Origin: an uncultured Methanomassiliicoccus sp.
GTDB taxonomy: Archaea; Thermoplasmatota; Thermoplasmata; Methanomassiliicoccales; Methanomassiliicoccaceae
Direction: 5' to 3'
NCBI GenBank assembly: GCA_905202485.1
Contig: CAJKRY010000005.1
Span: forward strand, 53,928 to 117,927
DNA: 64,000 nucleotides
This document shows positions 25,105-33,337 of the stretch, one piece after another. Within the stretch, counting starts at the first letter, position 1. Each line of letters starts with the position of its first letter. The position numbers and the translations under genes were made by a program. The notes beneath the pieces were generated by a model. It had not been told where the DNA came from and ran no database searches. It saw only the letters and a program-made list of their open reading frames with translations.

Positions 25105-25920
25105 ATGCGAGCAGCTGTATATGCCAGAGTCTCTACAGAGGATCAAGCAAGAGAAGGATTCAGCATAGCTGCTCAGTTAAAACGGCTGAGAGCATATTGT
25201 AAGGCGAAGAGTTGGGAAGTTGCAGATGAATATATTGACGATGGATACTCAGGCAGAGATATCTCAAGGCCCATGTACAAAAAAATGATGCAAGAATCAG
25301 ACTCTTGGGATGTCTTATTAGTCCTTAAAATGGACCGTATTCATAGAAATTCTCAGAATTTCACCAATATGATGAATGAACTTGCCTCAAAAGGAAAACA
25401 ATTCAGTTCGATGCAAGAAAAGTTCGACACAACGTCTGCGATGGGGCGATTTGTGATGGACATAATTCAAAGAATAGCCCAACTTGAATCAGAACAGATT
25501 GGTGAAAGAGTAAAAATTGGAATGATACAAAAAGCAAAAAATGGGGATGGATATCTGGGATCAGGAGAACCATATGGATATTATTTTAAGGATCCTGGAT
25601 TGGAGATAAACCCATCCGAAGCAGGAATCGTATCATATATTTTCAATGCATATATCTCAGGAAATAGCTTAAATGATATAGCGTCTAACCTTAATTCAAA
25701 AGCAATTCCATCTAAGAAAGGCACAACTTGGAAAAAACAGACAGTCAGTAAGATATTAAGAAATCCTCTTTATTGCGGATTTGCATCATGGGATGGATAC
25801 CTTATCAAAATTGATGGCATTGAAATAGTTTCAGCTTCTATCTTCAATCTAGTTCAGAGAATGATGGAGGAACGACGCAGGAATGCATCTGGTTCGTCAC
25901 ATATCCTAATCGGGGGATGA
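25105..25920 (+). CDS. Short serine recombinase, first of a tandem pair
   Basis: 271 residues. A resolvase catalytic domain (1-150) with YARVSTEDQAREGFS holding the nucleophilic serine (residue 10), then DGYSGRDISRPMYKKMM and VLKMDRIHRN, followed by a Recombinase domain (about 165-250) with GEPYGYYF and TVSKILRNPLYCG. It ends after the Recombinase domain: the zinc ribbon and coiled coil of typical large serine integrases (450-550 residues) are missing. Start ATG 25105 is preferred to GTG 25081 since the family begins at MRAAVYARVS. It ends one base before its paralogue starts. Confidence 0.85.
   Translation: MRAAVYARVSTEDQAREGFSIAAQLKRLRAYCKAKSWEVADEYIDDGYSGRDISRPMYKKMMQESDSWDVLLVLKMDRIHRNSQNFTNMMNELASKGKQFSSMQEKFDTTSAMGRFVMDIIQRIAQLESEQIGERVKIGMIQKAKNGDGYLGSGEPYGYYFKDPGLEINPSEAGIVSYIFNAYISGNSLNDIASNLNSKAIPSKKGTTWKKQTVSKILRNPLYCGFASWDGYLIKIDGIEIVSASIFNLVQRMMEERRRNASGSSHILIGG
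25319..25352 (+). repeat. 34-bp exact repeat shared by the two recombinase genes, copy 1
   Basis: This 34-base stretch encoding VLKMDRIHRN is identical to 26142-26175 in the second recombinase, although flanking sequence has diverged strongly. A second near-identical stretch pairs 25465-25509 with 26288-26332 (44 of 45 bases). Confidence 0.85.
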
Positions 25921-25921
25921 A

Positions 25922-26746
25922 ATGACTAGAGCTGCACTATACATCAGAGTATCAACAGAAGAGCAAGCAGAAGAGGGATACTCTTTAGAGGCCCAGCAAG
26001 AACGTTTAATTGCGTATTGTGAGGCTCAAGGGTGGGATATTGTAGATGTATATGCAGATAAGGGATACAGCGGTAGAAAAATTGGTTCTAGAGCAGAATA
26101 CAAGAGAATGATTGATGAGAGAGAGAAATGGGATACAATTCTAGTCCTTAAAATGGACCGTATTCATAGAAATTCCAGAAATTTTATAGAAATGATGGAT
26201 AATCTTGAAAAATGGGGCAAAAAATTCACATCAATGCAAGAAGAACTCGACACATCTAGTGCAATAGGAAGGTTCGTAGTCGATATGATTCAAAGAATAG
26301 CCCAACTCGAATCAGAACAGATTGGTGAAAGAACATATGTGGGTATGGAACAAAAAGCATCAATGGGTGGCATGATGGGTTTCAATCCGCCATATGGATA
26401 TCGATTAGAAAATTCCAGTTTAATTATTGAAGTGCATGAGGCTAATATCATTAGACGCATTTATTCGGAGTATTTGCAAGGACACACCATGGTGTCAATA
26501 GCTGATTCTCTGAATTCTGAATCAGTATTTACAAAAAACGGCAATCTCTGGACTAAATGGTCAATTAGCAGGATACTTCATAATCCAATTTATGTTGGAT
26601 ATAGGCGATGGGATAAGCTGCAGATAAAATCAGATCATATGCCATTGATATCCTTGGAAGATTTTAACAAGGTACAGATTCTGGCTTCAAACAATACAAA
26701 AGACCCGTCTAAAAGAAAAGTGACAGTTCTAGACGATCTGAATTAA
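25922..26746 (+). CDS. Short serine recombinase, second of a tandem pair
   Basis: 274 residues, paralogous to the preceding gene with the same two-domain layout: YIRVSTEEQAEEGYS with catalytic serine 11, KGYSGRKIG, VLKMDRIHRN, a Recombinase domain with NPPYGYRL and SISRILHNPIYVGY, and no zinc ribbon. The stop of the first gene and start of this one are one base apart, so the two are made together and could act as a heteromer. A perfect hairpin (26773-26796) follows. Serine recombinases cut and rejoin DNA at attachment sites; no site pair was found. Confidence 0.85.
   Translation: MTRAALYIRVSTEEQAEEGYSLEAQQERLIAYCEAQGWDIVDVYADKGYSGRKIGSRAEYKRMIDEREKWDTILVLKMDRIHRNSRNFIEMMDNLEKWGKKFTSMQEELDTSSAIGRFVVDMIQRIAQLESEQIGERTYVGMEQKASMGGMMGFNPPYGYRLENSSLIIEVHEANIIRRIYSEYLQGHTMVSIADSLNSESVFTKNGNLWTKWSISRILHNPIYVGYRRWDKLQIKSDHMPLISLEDFNKVQILASNNTKDPSKRKVTVLDDLN
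26142..26175 (+). repeat. 34-bp exact repeat shared by the two recombinase genes, copy 2
   Basis: Identical to 25319-25352. Identity at third codon positions goes beyond what protein conservation needs and suggests recent duplication or gene conversion. Confidence 0.85.
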
Positions 26747-26772
26747 ATAGCTTAAACTAAAAATAAAGGGGA

Positions 26773-26804
26773 AACATACGCTATTATACGTATGTTCATG
26801 TTTT
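26773..26804. terminator. Hairpin between convergent genes
   Basis: AACATACG (26773-26780) pairs perfectly with CGTATGTT (26789-26796) around an 8-base loop, followed by CATG and TTTT (26801-26804). It lies between the recombinase pair and the convergent FMN reductase gene. A recombination site is a less likely reading. Confidence 0.55.
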
Positions 26805-26806
26805 AA

Positions 26807-27361
26807 TCAGATAAGTTTATCTGCAGCCGCTTTAACTTTAGAAATGAATTCTTGGTTTCCAGCGGCGGCATTTACATCATTTCCATTTATAAACACAAGT
26901 TTGTCTACTACGTTAAATTTAAAGTAGCTGCTTAATGTCTCTGCAGCCCATTCTGTTTCACTCTTGAATGCAGTCTCATCAGGTGCACCCTGTGTGCTTA
27001 TAACTATTGCTTTTTTACCTGCAGGGAGAACACATGAAAAATCTGGCTTTACTAAGCAATAAAAGCGATCGATCAGTGCTCTAAATTGTGAATTGTATTT
27101 ATGGAAATATATTGGGGCTGCAAACACTACCGCATCTGCATTAAAAATGGCATCAATTATCTTTGTAATATCATCATTTTTAACGCATTTTCCTTTAGAT
27201 TTACAGTACATACAACCGCTGCAACCTTCAAATTTCATACCAGTCATTTCAAAAAGCTCTGTTTCTGCACCTTTCGATGCAACTTCATCCAAAGCAGCTT
27301 TTACAATTGTTGATGAATTGCTTTTTGGCCTTGGGCTACCTGATACGCCTACAACTTTCAT
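26807..27361 (-). CDS. NADPH-dependent FMN reductase / iron-sulfur flavoprotein-like
   Basis: 184 residues. Starts MKVVGVSGSPRPKSNSSTIV with the FMN phosphate loop, then GCSGCMYCKSKGKC (about 47-60), a cysteine cluster typical of iron-sulfur flavoproteins that are common in methanogens, and VVFAAPIYFHKYNSQFRALIDR, the flavin-facing segment. It should move electrons between ferredoxin or NAD(P)H and acceptors; the partner is unknown. Start ATG 27361 fits the family N-terminus; the longer frame to 27421 adds 20 non-conserved residues. Confidence 0.87.
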   Translation of the reverse strand: MKVVGVSGSPRPKSNSSTIVKAALDEVASKGAETELFEMTGMKFEGCSGCMYCKSKGKCVKNDDITKIIDAIFNADAVVFAAPIYFHKYNSQFRALIDRFYCLVKPDFSCVLPAGKKAIVISTQGAPDETAFKSETEWAAETLSSYFKFNVVDKLVFINGNDVNAAAGNQEFISKVKAAADKLI

Positions 27362-27437
27362 AAGATCTAAAACAAGTTGCGTATAAAAATAATTATGGAT
27401 GGTAGGATGGAGTAAAATCACCCTACCCTTAGTTTAT

Positions 27438-28052
27438 TTATTTTTTAGCCCTTTTGGTTGTGCTTCTTTTTGAGGAGGCTGGCTTTTTCTTTTCTGTAAC
27501 TTTTTTTGCAGTTGTCTTGCTAGCTGCGGTTTTTCTGGTTTTTGGGGCAGCCTTTGCAGATGCTTTCACACTTTTTGGAGCAGCAGCTTTTGGTGCAGGT
27601 TTAACTGTCTTAGTAGCTGGTTTTGATGGTTTTGTCACTTTAACTGTCTTAGTAGCTGGTTTTGATGTTTTGCTTACTGAAGCCTTTGATGATGAAGCTT
27701 CTTTAATGCCTTTTCTGTACAGTGGTATCTGTCCCATGTATTCAACGACTTCATCAAGGCTGTCTGCAATATTCTTTCCTTTTTCTGTAAGTTCAACATT
27801 GTGCCCGGGTCTTCCTGGGCGTGGATGCTCTTCTTGCTCGGACTGATTGATCTCAATTATGCCCATATCTTCCATCCATATGAGGATTTTTTTCACAGAA
27901 TTATAATTTGCAGATACAGTGTGCTTCACACCGCTAAGGGTGAGTAACGGCTCTCCTTTTAATTCTCTATCTCTCAGCATTAAAAGGATACCTGCAGCAT
28001 ACGGTTCATCTAATATCGACGCTCTTTTTTCTTTTTGATCTATAAATGGCAT
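27438..28052 (-). CDS. Winged-helix protein with histone H1-like Lys/Ala/Pro tail
   Basis: 204 residues in two parts. Residues 1-115 are a winged-helix DNA-binding domain (LDEPYAAGILLMLRD, TVSANYNSVKKILIWMEDMGIIEI, then a wing with GRPGHNVELTEKGKNIADSL). Residues 118-204 are a disordered, strongly basic tail made of Lys, Ala, Pro, Thr and Ser with repeats such as KPATKTVK, like eukaryotic linker histone H1 tails. A 29-base DNA repeat (27600-27628 and 27639-27667) encodes part of the tail. A chromatin-type architectural or global regulatory role is inferred. Divergent promoter region upstream; TATA-like ATTATATATAGATAT near 28070-28084. Confidence 0.75.
   Translation of the reverse strand: MPFIDQKEKRASILDEPYAAGILLMLRDRELKGEPLLTLSGVKHTVSANYNSVKKILIWMEDMGIIEINQSEQEEHPRPGRPGHNVELTEKGKNIADSLDEVVEYMGQIPLYRKGIKEASSSKASVSKTSKPATKTVKVTKPSKPATKTVKPAPKAAAPKSVKASAKAAPKTRKTAASKTTAKKVTEKKKPASSKRSTTKRAKK
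27600..27667. repeat. Tandem 39-bp-period repeat in the basic tail
   Basis: A 29-base sequence at 27600-27628 recurs exactly at 27639-27667, a 39-base (13-codon) period encoding the KPATKTVK units of the H1-like tail. Slippage expansion is likely. Confidence 0.8.
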
Positions 28053-28577
28053 ACATATTAATTAATCATCATTATATATAGATATATCGCCGATAATGCT
28101 TGCATGTAAATAAATTTCGTATGAAATTATAACTTTTTAATATCACAGCTCCATTTTGATTTGGGCTTCATAAGTCCCTATTTTTTTTAATTTAGGTTAC
28201 AATGCTTAAAATCTAACAAAACACATCTGGTCATACACAAAGGTTGATGCAACATGTGTGACAGACTGATAACCTATCAAAAATGAGCATCTGTTTTAAG
28301 TTTGTTTGTGAATGATATCATATGTCAAAACGTTCTGATCTTCAGATTCATATATTGTCATGATCGCCTCAGTATTGTTTTATCATCAATCTGGATTTTG
28401 TTGAATTATCCTCATTTTCAAATTAAGCGGGTATGAACTTTATAAATACATTTAATCATGCTTGATTTGACTAAATGTCATTTTTAACACATAATCTTAC
28501 AAATATATGCTTAATATGATCCTTTTTATTGATTTATCATGAAAAACTTTTTGAACCTCACTGGCATATAATCATTT
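28053..28577. other. AT-rich intergenic region
   Basis: 525 bases between divergent genes. It holds the leftward TATA-like box for the H1-like gene (about 28070-28084) and a short inverted repeat AATTTC-GTAT-GAAATT (about 28115-28130). No coding frame or known RNA was recognised. Confidence 0.5.
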
Positions 28578-28856
28578 ATGAAACTGTTTCTTGATGAGCA
28601 CTTTACTGGATCTAAAGAATACTATGAAGCTTTAGGCTGGGATGTAACTACTGTTCAAGATGAAGGTATGAAAGGTAAAAAGGACAGGGAGATTGCAGAA
28701 TATTCTAAAAAGAAAGGCTATCTTCTCATAACCCGAGATGAACTCCCATATAATATTTCAAAACTCATCGATGGGAAATGTTTCAGAGTAACGGAGGCAA
28801 TGATTGCTGAGATGGTAAGTGAAAACATTAAGAAAATGTTTGATGTACCAGAGTGA
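28578..28856 (+). CDS. DUF5615-like PIN-fold protein
   Basis: 92 residues. MKLFLDEHF, the central GWDVTTVQDEGMKGKKDREIAEYSKKKGYLLITRDEL, and spacing of the acidic residues (D6, D45, D61 or nearby) match the DUF5615/Mut7-C-like branch of PIN nucleases, small predicted RNases often found as toxins. No partner antitoxin gene is adjacent: the next gene starts 31 bases downstream and is an AIM24-type protein. Start ATG 28578. Function as a nuclease is inferred from fold only. Confidence 0.65.
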   Translation: MKLFLDEHFTGSKEYYEALGWDVTTVQDEGMKGKKDREIAEYSKKKGYLLITRDELPYNISKLIDGKCFRVTEAMIAEMVSENIKKMFDVPE

Positions 28857-28887
28857 TATTTTATAACTATATTACTATCAACCTGCC

Positions 28888-29568
28888 ATGAATTATAAGA
28901 TCATAGGCGATAACCTTCAAATTGTGGAAATTGAACTTGAGTCTGGTGAAAGCGTTTATTCTGAATCAGGTACTATGAAGTATATGAGTGAAAGCATCAC
29001 AATGGATACAAATACCAAAGGTGGATTATTAAAAGGTCTGAAACGAAGCTTTTCTGGAGATACGCTATTCATCACAAATTTCAAATCAGAAGATAAAAAA
29101 GGAACAGTGGCATTTGGTGGAACATTTCCTGGTAAAATTATACCACTTGATATGCAAGGCAGATCATATATTTGCCAGGGATCGTCATTTCTTTGTGCTC
29201 AGAATGATGTAGATGTAGATTTGTCCGTTCAAAAGAAACTGAGTTCAGCTGTTTTTGGTGGAGAAGGTTTCTTGCTACAGAAGATATCTGGAAACGGAAC
29301 TGCATTTATAGCTGCCTGTGGTGATGTTGCTGAGTTTGATTTGCAACCGGGGCAGATCTTAAAAGTTTCAACATCAAATGCTGTTTTGTGGGAAGATTCT
29401 GTGCAATATGAAATTCAGAGAATAAAAGGTGTAAAAAATATGCTGTTTAGTGGTGAAGGGCTTTTCGTCACCATCTTACGCGGTCCTGGAAAAGTAATTG
29501 TACAATCTATGACTCCGCGGGATCTAGCATTTGCCATTTATGAGCTAATACCCCATAATCAGGGTTAA
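28888..29568 (+). CDS. AIM24/TIGR00266 family protein
   Basis: 226 residues, beta-rich. GDNLQIVEIELESGESVYSESGTMKYM, GLLKGLKRSFSGDTLFITNF and a later GSSFLCAQNDVDVDL and GEGFLLQKISGNG are the recurring motifs of the AIM24 (TIGR00266) family, trimeric double-beta barrel proteins of unknown biochemical function found in all domains. The gene is 31 bases after the PIN-like gene on the same strand and may be cotranscribed. Confidence 0.88.
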   Translation: MNYKIIGDNLQIVEIELESGESVYSESGTMKYMSESITMDTNTKGGLLKGLKRSFSGDTLFITNFKSEDKKGTVAFGGTFPGKIIPLDMQGRSYICQGSSFLCAQNDVDVDLSVQKKLSSAVFGGEGFLLQKISGNGTAFIAACGDVAEFDLQPGQILKVSTSNAVLWEDSVQYEIQRIKGVKNMLFSGEGLFVTILRGPGKVIVQSMTPRDLAFAIYELIPHNQG

Positions 29569-29586
29569 GCACCAAGTTTGTTTATT

Positions 29587-29623
29587 ATGTGGAGAAATTG
29601 GTCACAGATCAATAACTCCACAT
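29587..29623. terminator. Inverted repeat between convergent genes
   Basis: ATGTGGAG (29587-29594) pairs with CTCCACAT (29616-29623) with a 21-base loop, between the AIM24 gene and the HMA gene ending at 29633. Confidence 0.4.
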
Positions 29624-29632
29624 ATCATCATT

Positions 29633-29857
29633 TCATTCTTTAATTGAAAAACCAGCTTCAGACACAGCCTCTTTTATTTTTTTGACAACATCTTCTGTAA
29701 GATTCCCCTTCACCTTTAATTCTCCTTTTGAGGCATTTGCTTTTACTACTTTTATTCCATCGATGGCCGATACTGCTTTTTCAACAGAAGCTTCACAATG
29801 GCTGCAGGTCATTCCTATTACTTGAAACGCTGTACCACCTAACATGCTTTTTCTCAT
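29633..29857 (-). CDS. Copper-chaperone-like HMA domain protein
   Basis: 74 residues, a single heavy-metal-associated domain: GMTCSHCEASVEKAV contains the MxCxxC metal site, followed by GIKVVKANASKGELKVKG and KIKEAVSEAGFSI. Such proteins bind Cu(I) or similar soft metals and pass them to P-type ATPases or sensors. No CopA pump is in the window. An in-frame second ATG (29845) could be the start. Confidence 0.88.
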   Translation of the reverse strand: MRKSMLGGTAFQVIGMTCSHCEASVEKAVSAIDGIKVVKANASKGELKVKGNLTEDVVKKIKEAVSEAGFSIKE

Positions 29858-29900
29858 AGTGCTGCAACTATTTTAAAAATCACTTAAGTTTGCAGCGGTA

Positions 29901-30596
29901 TTATTTCTGACCTTTGTGAAGAGCCGCTGATCCCATCAAGTATGTTTTGTAAGTAACTTTAGATAGCCCACATTCTTTAAATAAATCTGCCAGTTCGTTC
30001 TTTTTTAGGAACAGTTCTGTCGACTCATTCAACCATTCATACTCTTTTTGTTTTCCAGTAATGAGTCCTGCCAGTCTAGGCATAATATATCTAAAATACA
30101 ACCTGAAGAAAGGCTTTATGTATTTTGAATCTGGATATGAGGCTTCTAAGCAATACACCCAGCCTCCTTTTTTTACAACTCTGGTCATTTCCGATATGAC
30201 TTTAGAATAATCTGCAACATTTCTCAGTCCAAAAGAAATCACAGCACAGTCAAAGGAGTCATTTTCAAATGGTAAATCCATTGCATTTCCCTGAATTAAC
30301 TTTACATTTTTTACATCATTTTTATCTACTCTGTCTTTTGCTACAGAAAGCATATTTTGTGAAAAATCAAGTCCTGTCACTTCATTCAATGCATCTTTTT
30401 TAGAAAGCATTACTGTCAAGTCACCGGTGCCACAACAGACGTCTAAAATGGATTTACCCTTTTGAGAAATTTCATAAGCTAGTGAATCTTTCCATCCGCG
30501 GTGTAGCCCCACACTTATTATGTCATTCATTATGTCGTAATTACCGCTAATGCGTTGGAATACTCCTTGCACTTTCTCTTCTTTGTCATCGTTCAT
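29901..30596 (-). CDS. ubiE: UbiE/MenG-type C-methyltransferase
   Basis: 231 residues, SAM-dependent methyltransferase. VFQRISGNYDIMNDIISVGLHRGWKDSL is the UbiE/COQ5 N-terminal motif, ILDVCCGTGDLTVML the SAM-binding motif I, and AVISFGLRNVADYSKVISEMTRVVKKGG motif of the family, with FRLYFRYIMPRLAGLITG near the C-terminus. In bacteria it methylates the quinone ring of menaquinone or ubiquinone precursors. Here it overlaps by 4 bases a UbiA-type prenyltransferase, so both likely act on one prenylated ring compound. The actual substrate in this archaeon is unknown. Confidence 0.88.
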   Translation of the reverse strand: MNDDKEEKVQGVFQRISGNYDIMNDIISVGLHRGWKDSLAYEISQKGKSILDVCCGTGDLTVMLSKKDALNEVTGLDFSQNMLSVAKDRVDKNDVKNVKLIQGNAMDLPFENDSFDCAVISFGLRNVADYSKVISEMTRVVKKGGWVYCLEASYPDSKYIKPFFRLYFRYIMPRLAGLITGKQKEYEWLNESTELFLKKNELADLFKECGLSKVTYKTYLMGSAALHKGQK

Positions 30597-31516
30597 GGTA
30601 AGGCACCTAGAATCAAATCTGCAGCAATCATTGCTATATAATATAAGTTTAAACGTGTGTGTATTGATAAAATTGAGTTCATTGATAATATTCTAGATTC
30701 AGGTTTGAATCCACCATTTGATAACCTGATATAGGGCATAATCAAAGATCCTACCATTAATGGAATCAAAAAACTGCCATTCCTGAAATGGAGAATGATT
30801 AACGCACAAACAGAAATTACAGATACAACAATAAGTGATTTCAACAACACTGATGTTTTATCTCTTTTTAATAAGCACGGAAGTGTTTTTCTCCTAGCTT
30901 CGAGATCTTTTTCTATATCTGAAGTATTATTCGTCATCATTATCAGGCCTATGGAGATAATCGTTGGCAAACAATACAAGATCACTGTGGGATCAATCTG
31001 GAGAGTAAACACATAGTATGAAGCCAATGGGATTATTCCCCCCATCACCACTCCTGAGATAATCTCTCCAATTGGTAAATGGGATAAAGGAAATTTGCTG
31101 AAAGAATATGAGGCTAATATCGCCACACCAACTGCACCGAACATCACAGGGATCCAGCCAGAAATATAGATAGCATATATCCCTGATAGAGCGGCCAGTG
31201 CAACAAACGCTATTCCTACATTTCTTGCTGATTTGGGATTCAGGTTATTATAAATTATTGAAGCATCAGTTGGATCGTCTGAATTTTCTAGAGTATCCGT
31301 ACCCTTTACAAAATCTGCATAATCATTCAATGCATTAACTGCACATTGTAAGAATATTGAAGTAAGAAGTACCGAAAAGAATAGATATGATGAAAAATGG
31401 CTTGTGAATGAAACACTCAGCATCATAGCTAAACATACTGGTATTGTACTGGCCGGCCATGTATGTGGGGCTGCAAGCTCTATGATTGCTTTTAAGGTTA
31501 ATTTCTTATAGGTCAT
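30593..31516 (-). CDS. UbiA/MenA-family prenyltransferase
   Basis: 307 residues with eight or nine membrane helices. NALNDYADFVKGTD (about 96-109) is the NDxxDxxxD prenyl-diphosphate site in the MenA version, followed by a second acidic region NNTSDIEKDLEARRKTLP (the DxxxD site). It attaches a polyprenyl chain to an aromatic ring in the membrane. ATG 31516 is taken as start because GGTGAT is 9 bases upstream (an in-frame TTG at 31525 abuts it). Paired with ubiE, it suggests synthesis of a menaquinone-like or methanophenazine-like membrane carrier or another prenylated product. Confidence 0.88.
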   Translation of the reverse strand: MTYKKLTLKAIIELAAPHTWPASTIPVCLAMMLSVSFTSHFSSYLFFSVLLTSIFLQCAVNALNDYADFVKGTDTLENSDDPTDASIIYNNLNPKSARNVGIAFVALAALSGIYAIYISGWIPVMFGAVGVAILASYSFSKFPLSHLPIGEIISGVVMGGIIPLASYYVFTLQIDPTVILYCLPTIISIGLIMMTNNTSDIEKDLEARRKTLPCLLKRDKTSVLLKSLIVVSVISVCALIILHFRNGSFLIPLMVGSLIMPYIRLSNGGFKPESRILSMNSILSIHTRLNLYYIAMIAADLILGALP

Positions 31517-31657
31517 TGATACCAATCACCAAAGTGTTCCATCAATATTGGCGCATATTGTACAAAGTATTCAAATCTTACATTTTATAGCTGTACATCA
31601 CAAAATGAATTACATTTGGAGAAAAGTTTCAAGAATGTTTAGGATTATTGGCGTTAT

Positions 31658-32293
31658 ATGACTACCTATACCCGAGAAGACTACTTGATTTATATACTGC
31701 GCATTACAGGCGGATCTCAAGTAGCCAAGACATCTGAAATAGCATCTCGTTTAGGTATATCTCCAGCAAGTGTCAGTGAAATGATAAGAAACCTTGCAGA
31801 TGAGGGCATGGTTGAATATGAAAAATATAAAGGAGTATCTCTTACTGAAAAAGGATTTGAGTATGCAAAGCATCTCAGAGAGAAACACCAAGTCATGGAA
31901 AGATTTTTAGTTGACGTTCTGGATGCAAATGAAGAAGTAGCCCACGAAGAAGCATGCAGGACAGAACATGTGATCTCCGACGAATCAGCAGGCAGAATGT
32001 GTAAAATTTTAGGTACAAATGAACATTGTGGATGTGACTGTTCCATTCGTTGTGATATGCCAGAAAAGAGCCGTACTTTGGATAAGGTAGCTGTCGGTAG
32101 GAAATATACAATATCTCATCTAAAAGGAGGGAATCCAGATCAGATTAAGAAACTGATCTCAATTGGTTTTGTTCCAGGTGTTGAAGTGAAATTAATCGAG
32201 AGAATGAAGCCCAATGGACCGTTGGTAGTGTTAATCGGCGGAATCCATCTTGCTTTAGAAAATACGCTTGCATCCTTTGTATATACTAATTAA
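31658..32293 (+). CDS. DtxR/MntR-family metal-dependent regulator with FeoA domain
   Basis: 211 residues. N-terminal winged helix (YTREDYLIYILRI, TSEIASRLGISPASVSEMIRNLADEGMVEYEKYKG), dimerisation and metal-binding domain with HLREKHQVMERFL, EEACRTEHVIS (E-E-x2-H-type metal ligands) and a cysteine-rich CGCDCS segment, and a C-terminal SH3-like FeoA domain (about 145-211). It should repress metal uptake genes when bound to Fe(II) or Mn(II). Targets are unknown; the importer operon palindrome at 6549 is one candidate by inference only. Confidence 0.9.
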   Translation: MTTYTREDYLIYILRITGGSQVAKTSEIASRLGISPASVSEMIRNLADEGMVEYEKYKGVSLTEKGFEYAKHLREKHQVMERFLVDVLDANEEVAHEEACRTEHVISDESAGRMCKILGTNEHCGCDCSIRCDMPEKSRTLDKVAVGRKYTISHLKGGNPDQIKKLISIGFVPGVEVKLIERMKPNGPLVVLIGGIHLALENTLASFVYTN

Positions 32294-32406
32294 TTAGCGT
32301 CTGGCATGCTTTAAGCTAGTGCTTTTACAGATGCTGTTTAATGTTTGCATCTCATACATTGTAAAAAATAATGGGGAAGAGTTTAAACCTTTCCCAATAG
32401 CTGAGA

Positions 32407-33318
32407 TCACTGAATTTTTAGTATCTCTTCTTTTTGATCTAGTAATTCTTTGGATATAATGGCCTTTTCAGCTACATCTATGCCTATACGATCTATGGTT
32501 TGTCTAAACCGTTCACCAGCTTTCCCCTCTTTTTTAAAGAGAAGCATAGAGCTTTCTATGATATCCATAACTTCATTCCGTTTAAACAGTCTGCTCAATT
32601 CGTACCCAAGGTAGCGATGTTTTCCCCACTGGCCACCTATGAATATTTTGTAGAGTGTTGTTCCACCAGTTACTGCTCCAAACGGGCATTTATCCGAACA
32701 TCTTCCACATTTAACGCAAACTTCTTCATTTATTTCTATGACTTCAGATTTGACAGCTGCATTCATTGGACATACTGCCTCAACTTTACATTTTTTACAT
32801 ACTTTACAAATTTCTTCATTCACAATAGGAATCCTTTGACCCATAATTCCGATATCATTTATATCCGGTTTGACACAGTTATTTGGGCAACCGCCAACTG
32901 AAATTTTTATTTTATGTGGAAACAATACGTCTTCATATCCTTTGAAAAAGCGTTCATGTATCTCTGCAGCCATTTCTTGTGTATCATGGAGACCATATAT
33001 GCACGTAGTACCTTTACAGGATACAATCGGGCGGACTCGACGACCAGTCCCTCCAACACTAAGTCCTCTTTCTGTTACAAACTGTTTGAACTCCGGAATT
33101 TTTTCATAAGGTATGCCGGGGAGTTCTACGGTTTGACGAGTCGTAAATGTAAGATTGCCATTGCCATATTTTTCAGCAGCTTCGCATGCAGTCTTAAGCT
33201 CCGCAGCAGTGAGAACTCCATTTCCAGTTATAATTCTTCCAGAAAATAATTCAGTACCGCGATTGATCAAAAATCCTTGATTTTTGACTTCTTTAATCTG
33301 ATCTGCATTGAGAGACAT
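32407..33318 (-). CDS. Siroheme/4Fe-4S sulfite or nitrite reductase-like protein
   Basis: 303 residues. The N-terminal half has the sulfite-reductase ferredoxin-like region (GNLTFTTRQTVELPGI), then CKGTTC (101-106) and GGCPNNC (142-148), the four cysteines that bind the siroheme-coupled 4Fe-4S cluster. An inserted ferredoxin domain follows with C171-C174-C177-C183 and C201-C204-C207-C211. This is the small single-chain dissimilatory-type reductase-like family (COG2221) common in methanogens, of uncertain physiological substrate. It lies 19 bases downstream of cfbB on the same strand, and both enzymes use sirohydrochlorin-derived tetrapyrroles. Confidence 0.88.
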   Translation of the reverse strand: MSLNADQIKEVKNQGFLINRGTELFSGRIITGNGVLTAAELKTACEAAEKYGNGNLTFTTRQTVELPGIPYEKIPEFKQFVTERGLSVGGTGRRVRPIVSCKGTTCIYGLHDTQEMAAEIHERFFKGYEDVLFPHKIKISVGGCPNNCVKPDINDIGIMGQRIPIVNEEICKVCKKCKVEAVCPMNAAVKSEVIEINEEVCVKCGRCSDKCPFGAVTGGTTLYKIFIGGQWGKHRYLGYELSRLFKRNEVMDIIESSMLLFKKEGKAGERFRQTIDRIGIDVAEKAIISKELLDQKEEILKIQ

Positions 33319-33337
33319 ACTTCTGTTAACTTCACTC

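Noticed and set aside
26773..26796. Attachment site for the recombinase pair
   Set aside because: The inverted repeat is followed by T-rich sequence and lies between convergent genes, so a terminator is simpler; no matching copy was found upstream of the pair.
28578..29568. Toxin-antitoxin pair of the PIN-like and AIM24 genes
   Set aside because: The AIM24 protein has no antitoxin features and the order and 31-base gap are ordinary for unrelated neighbours.
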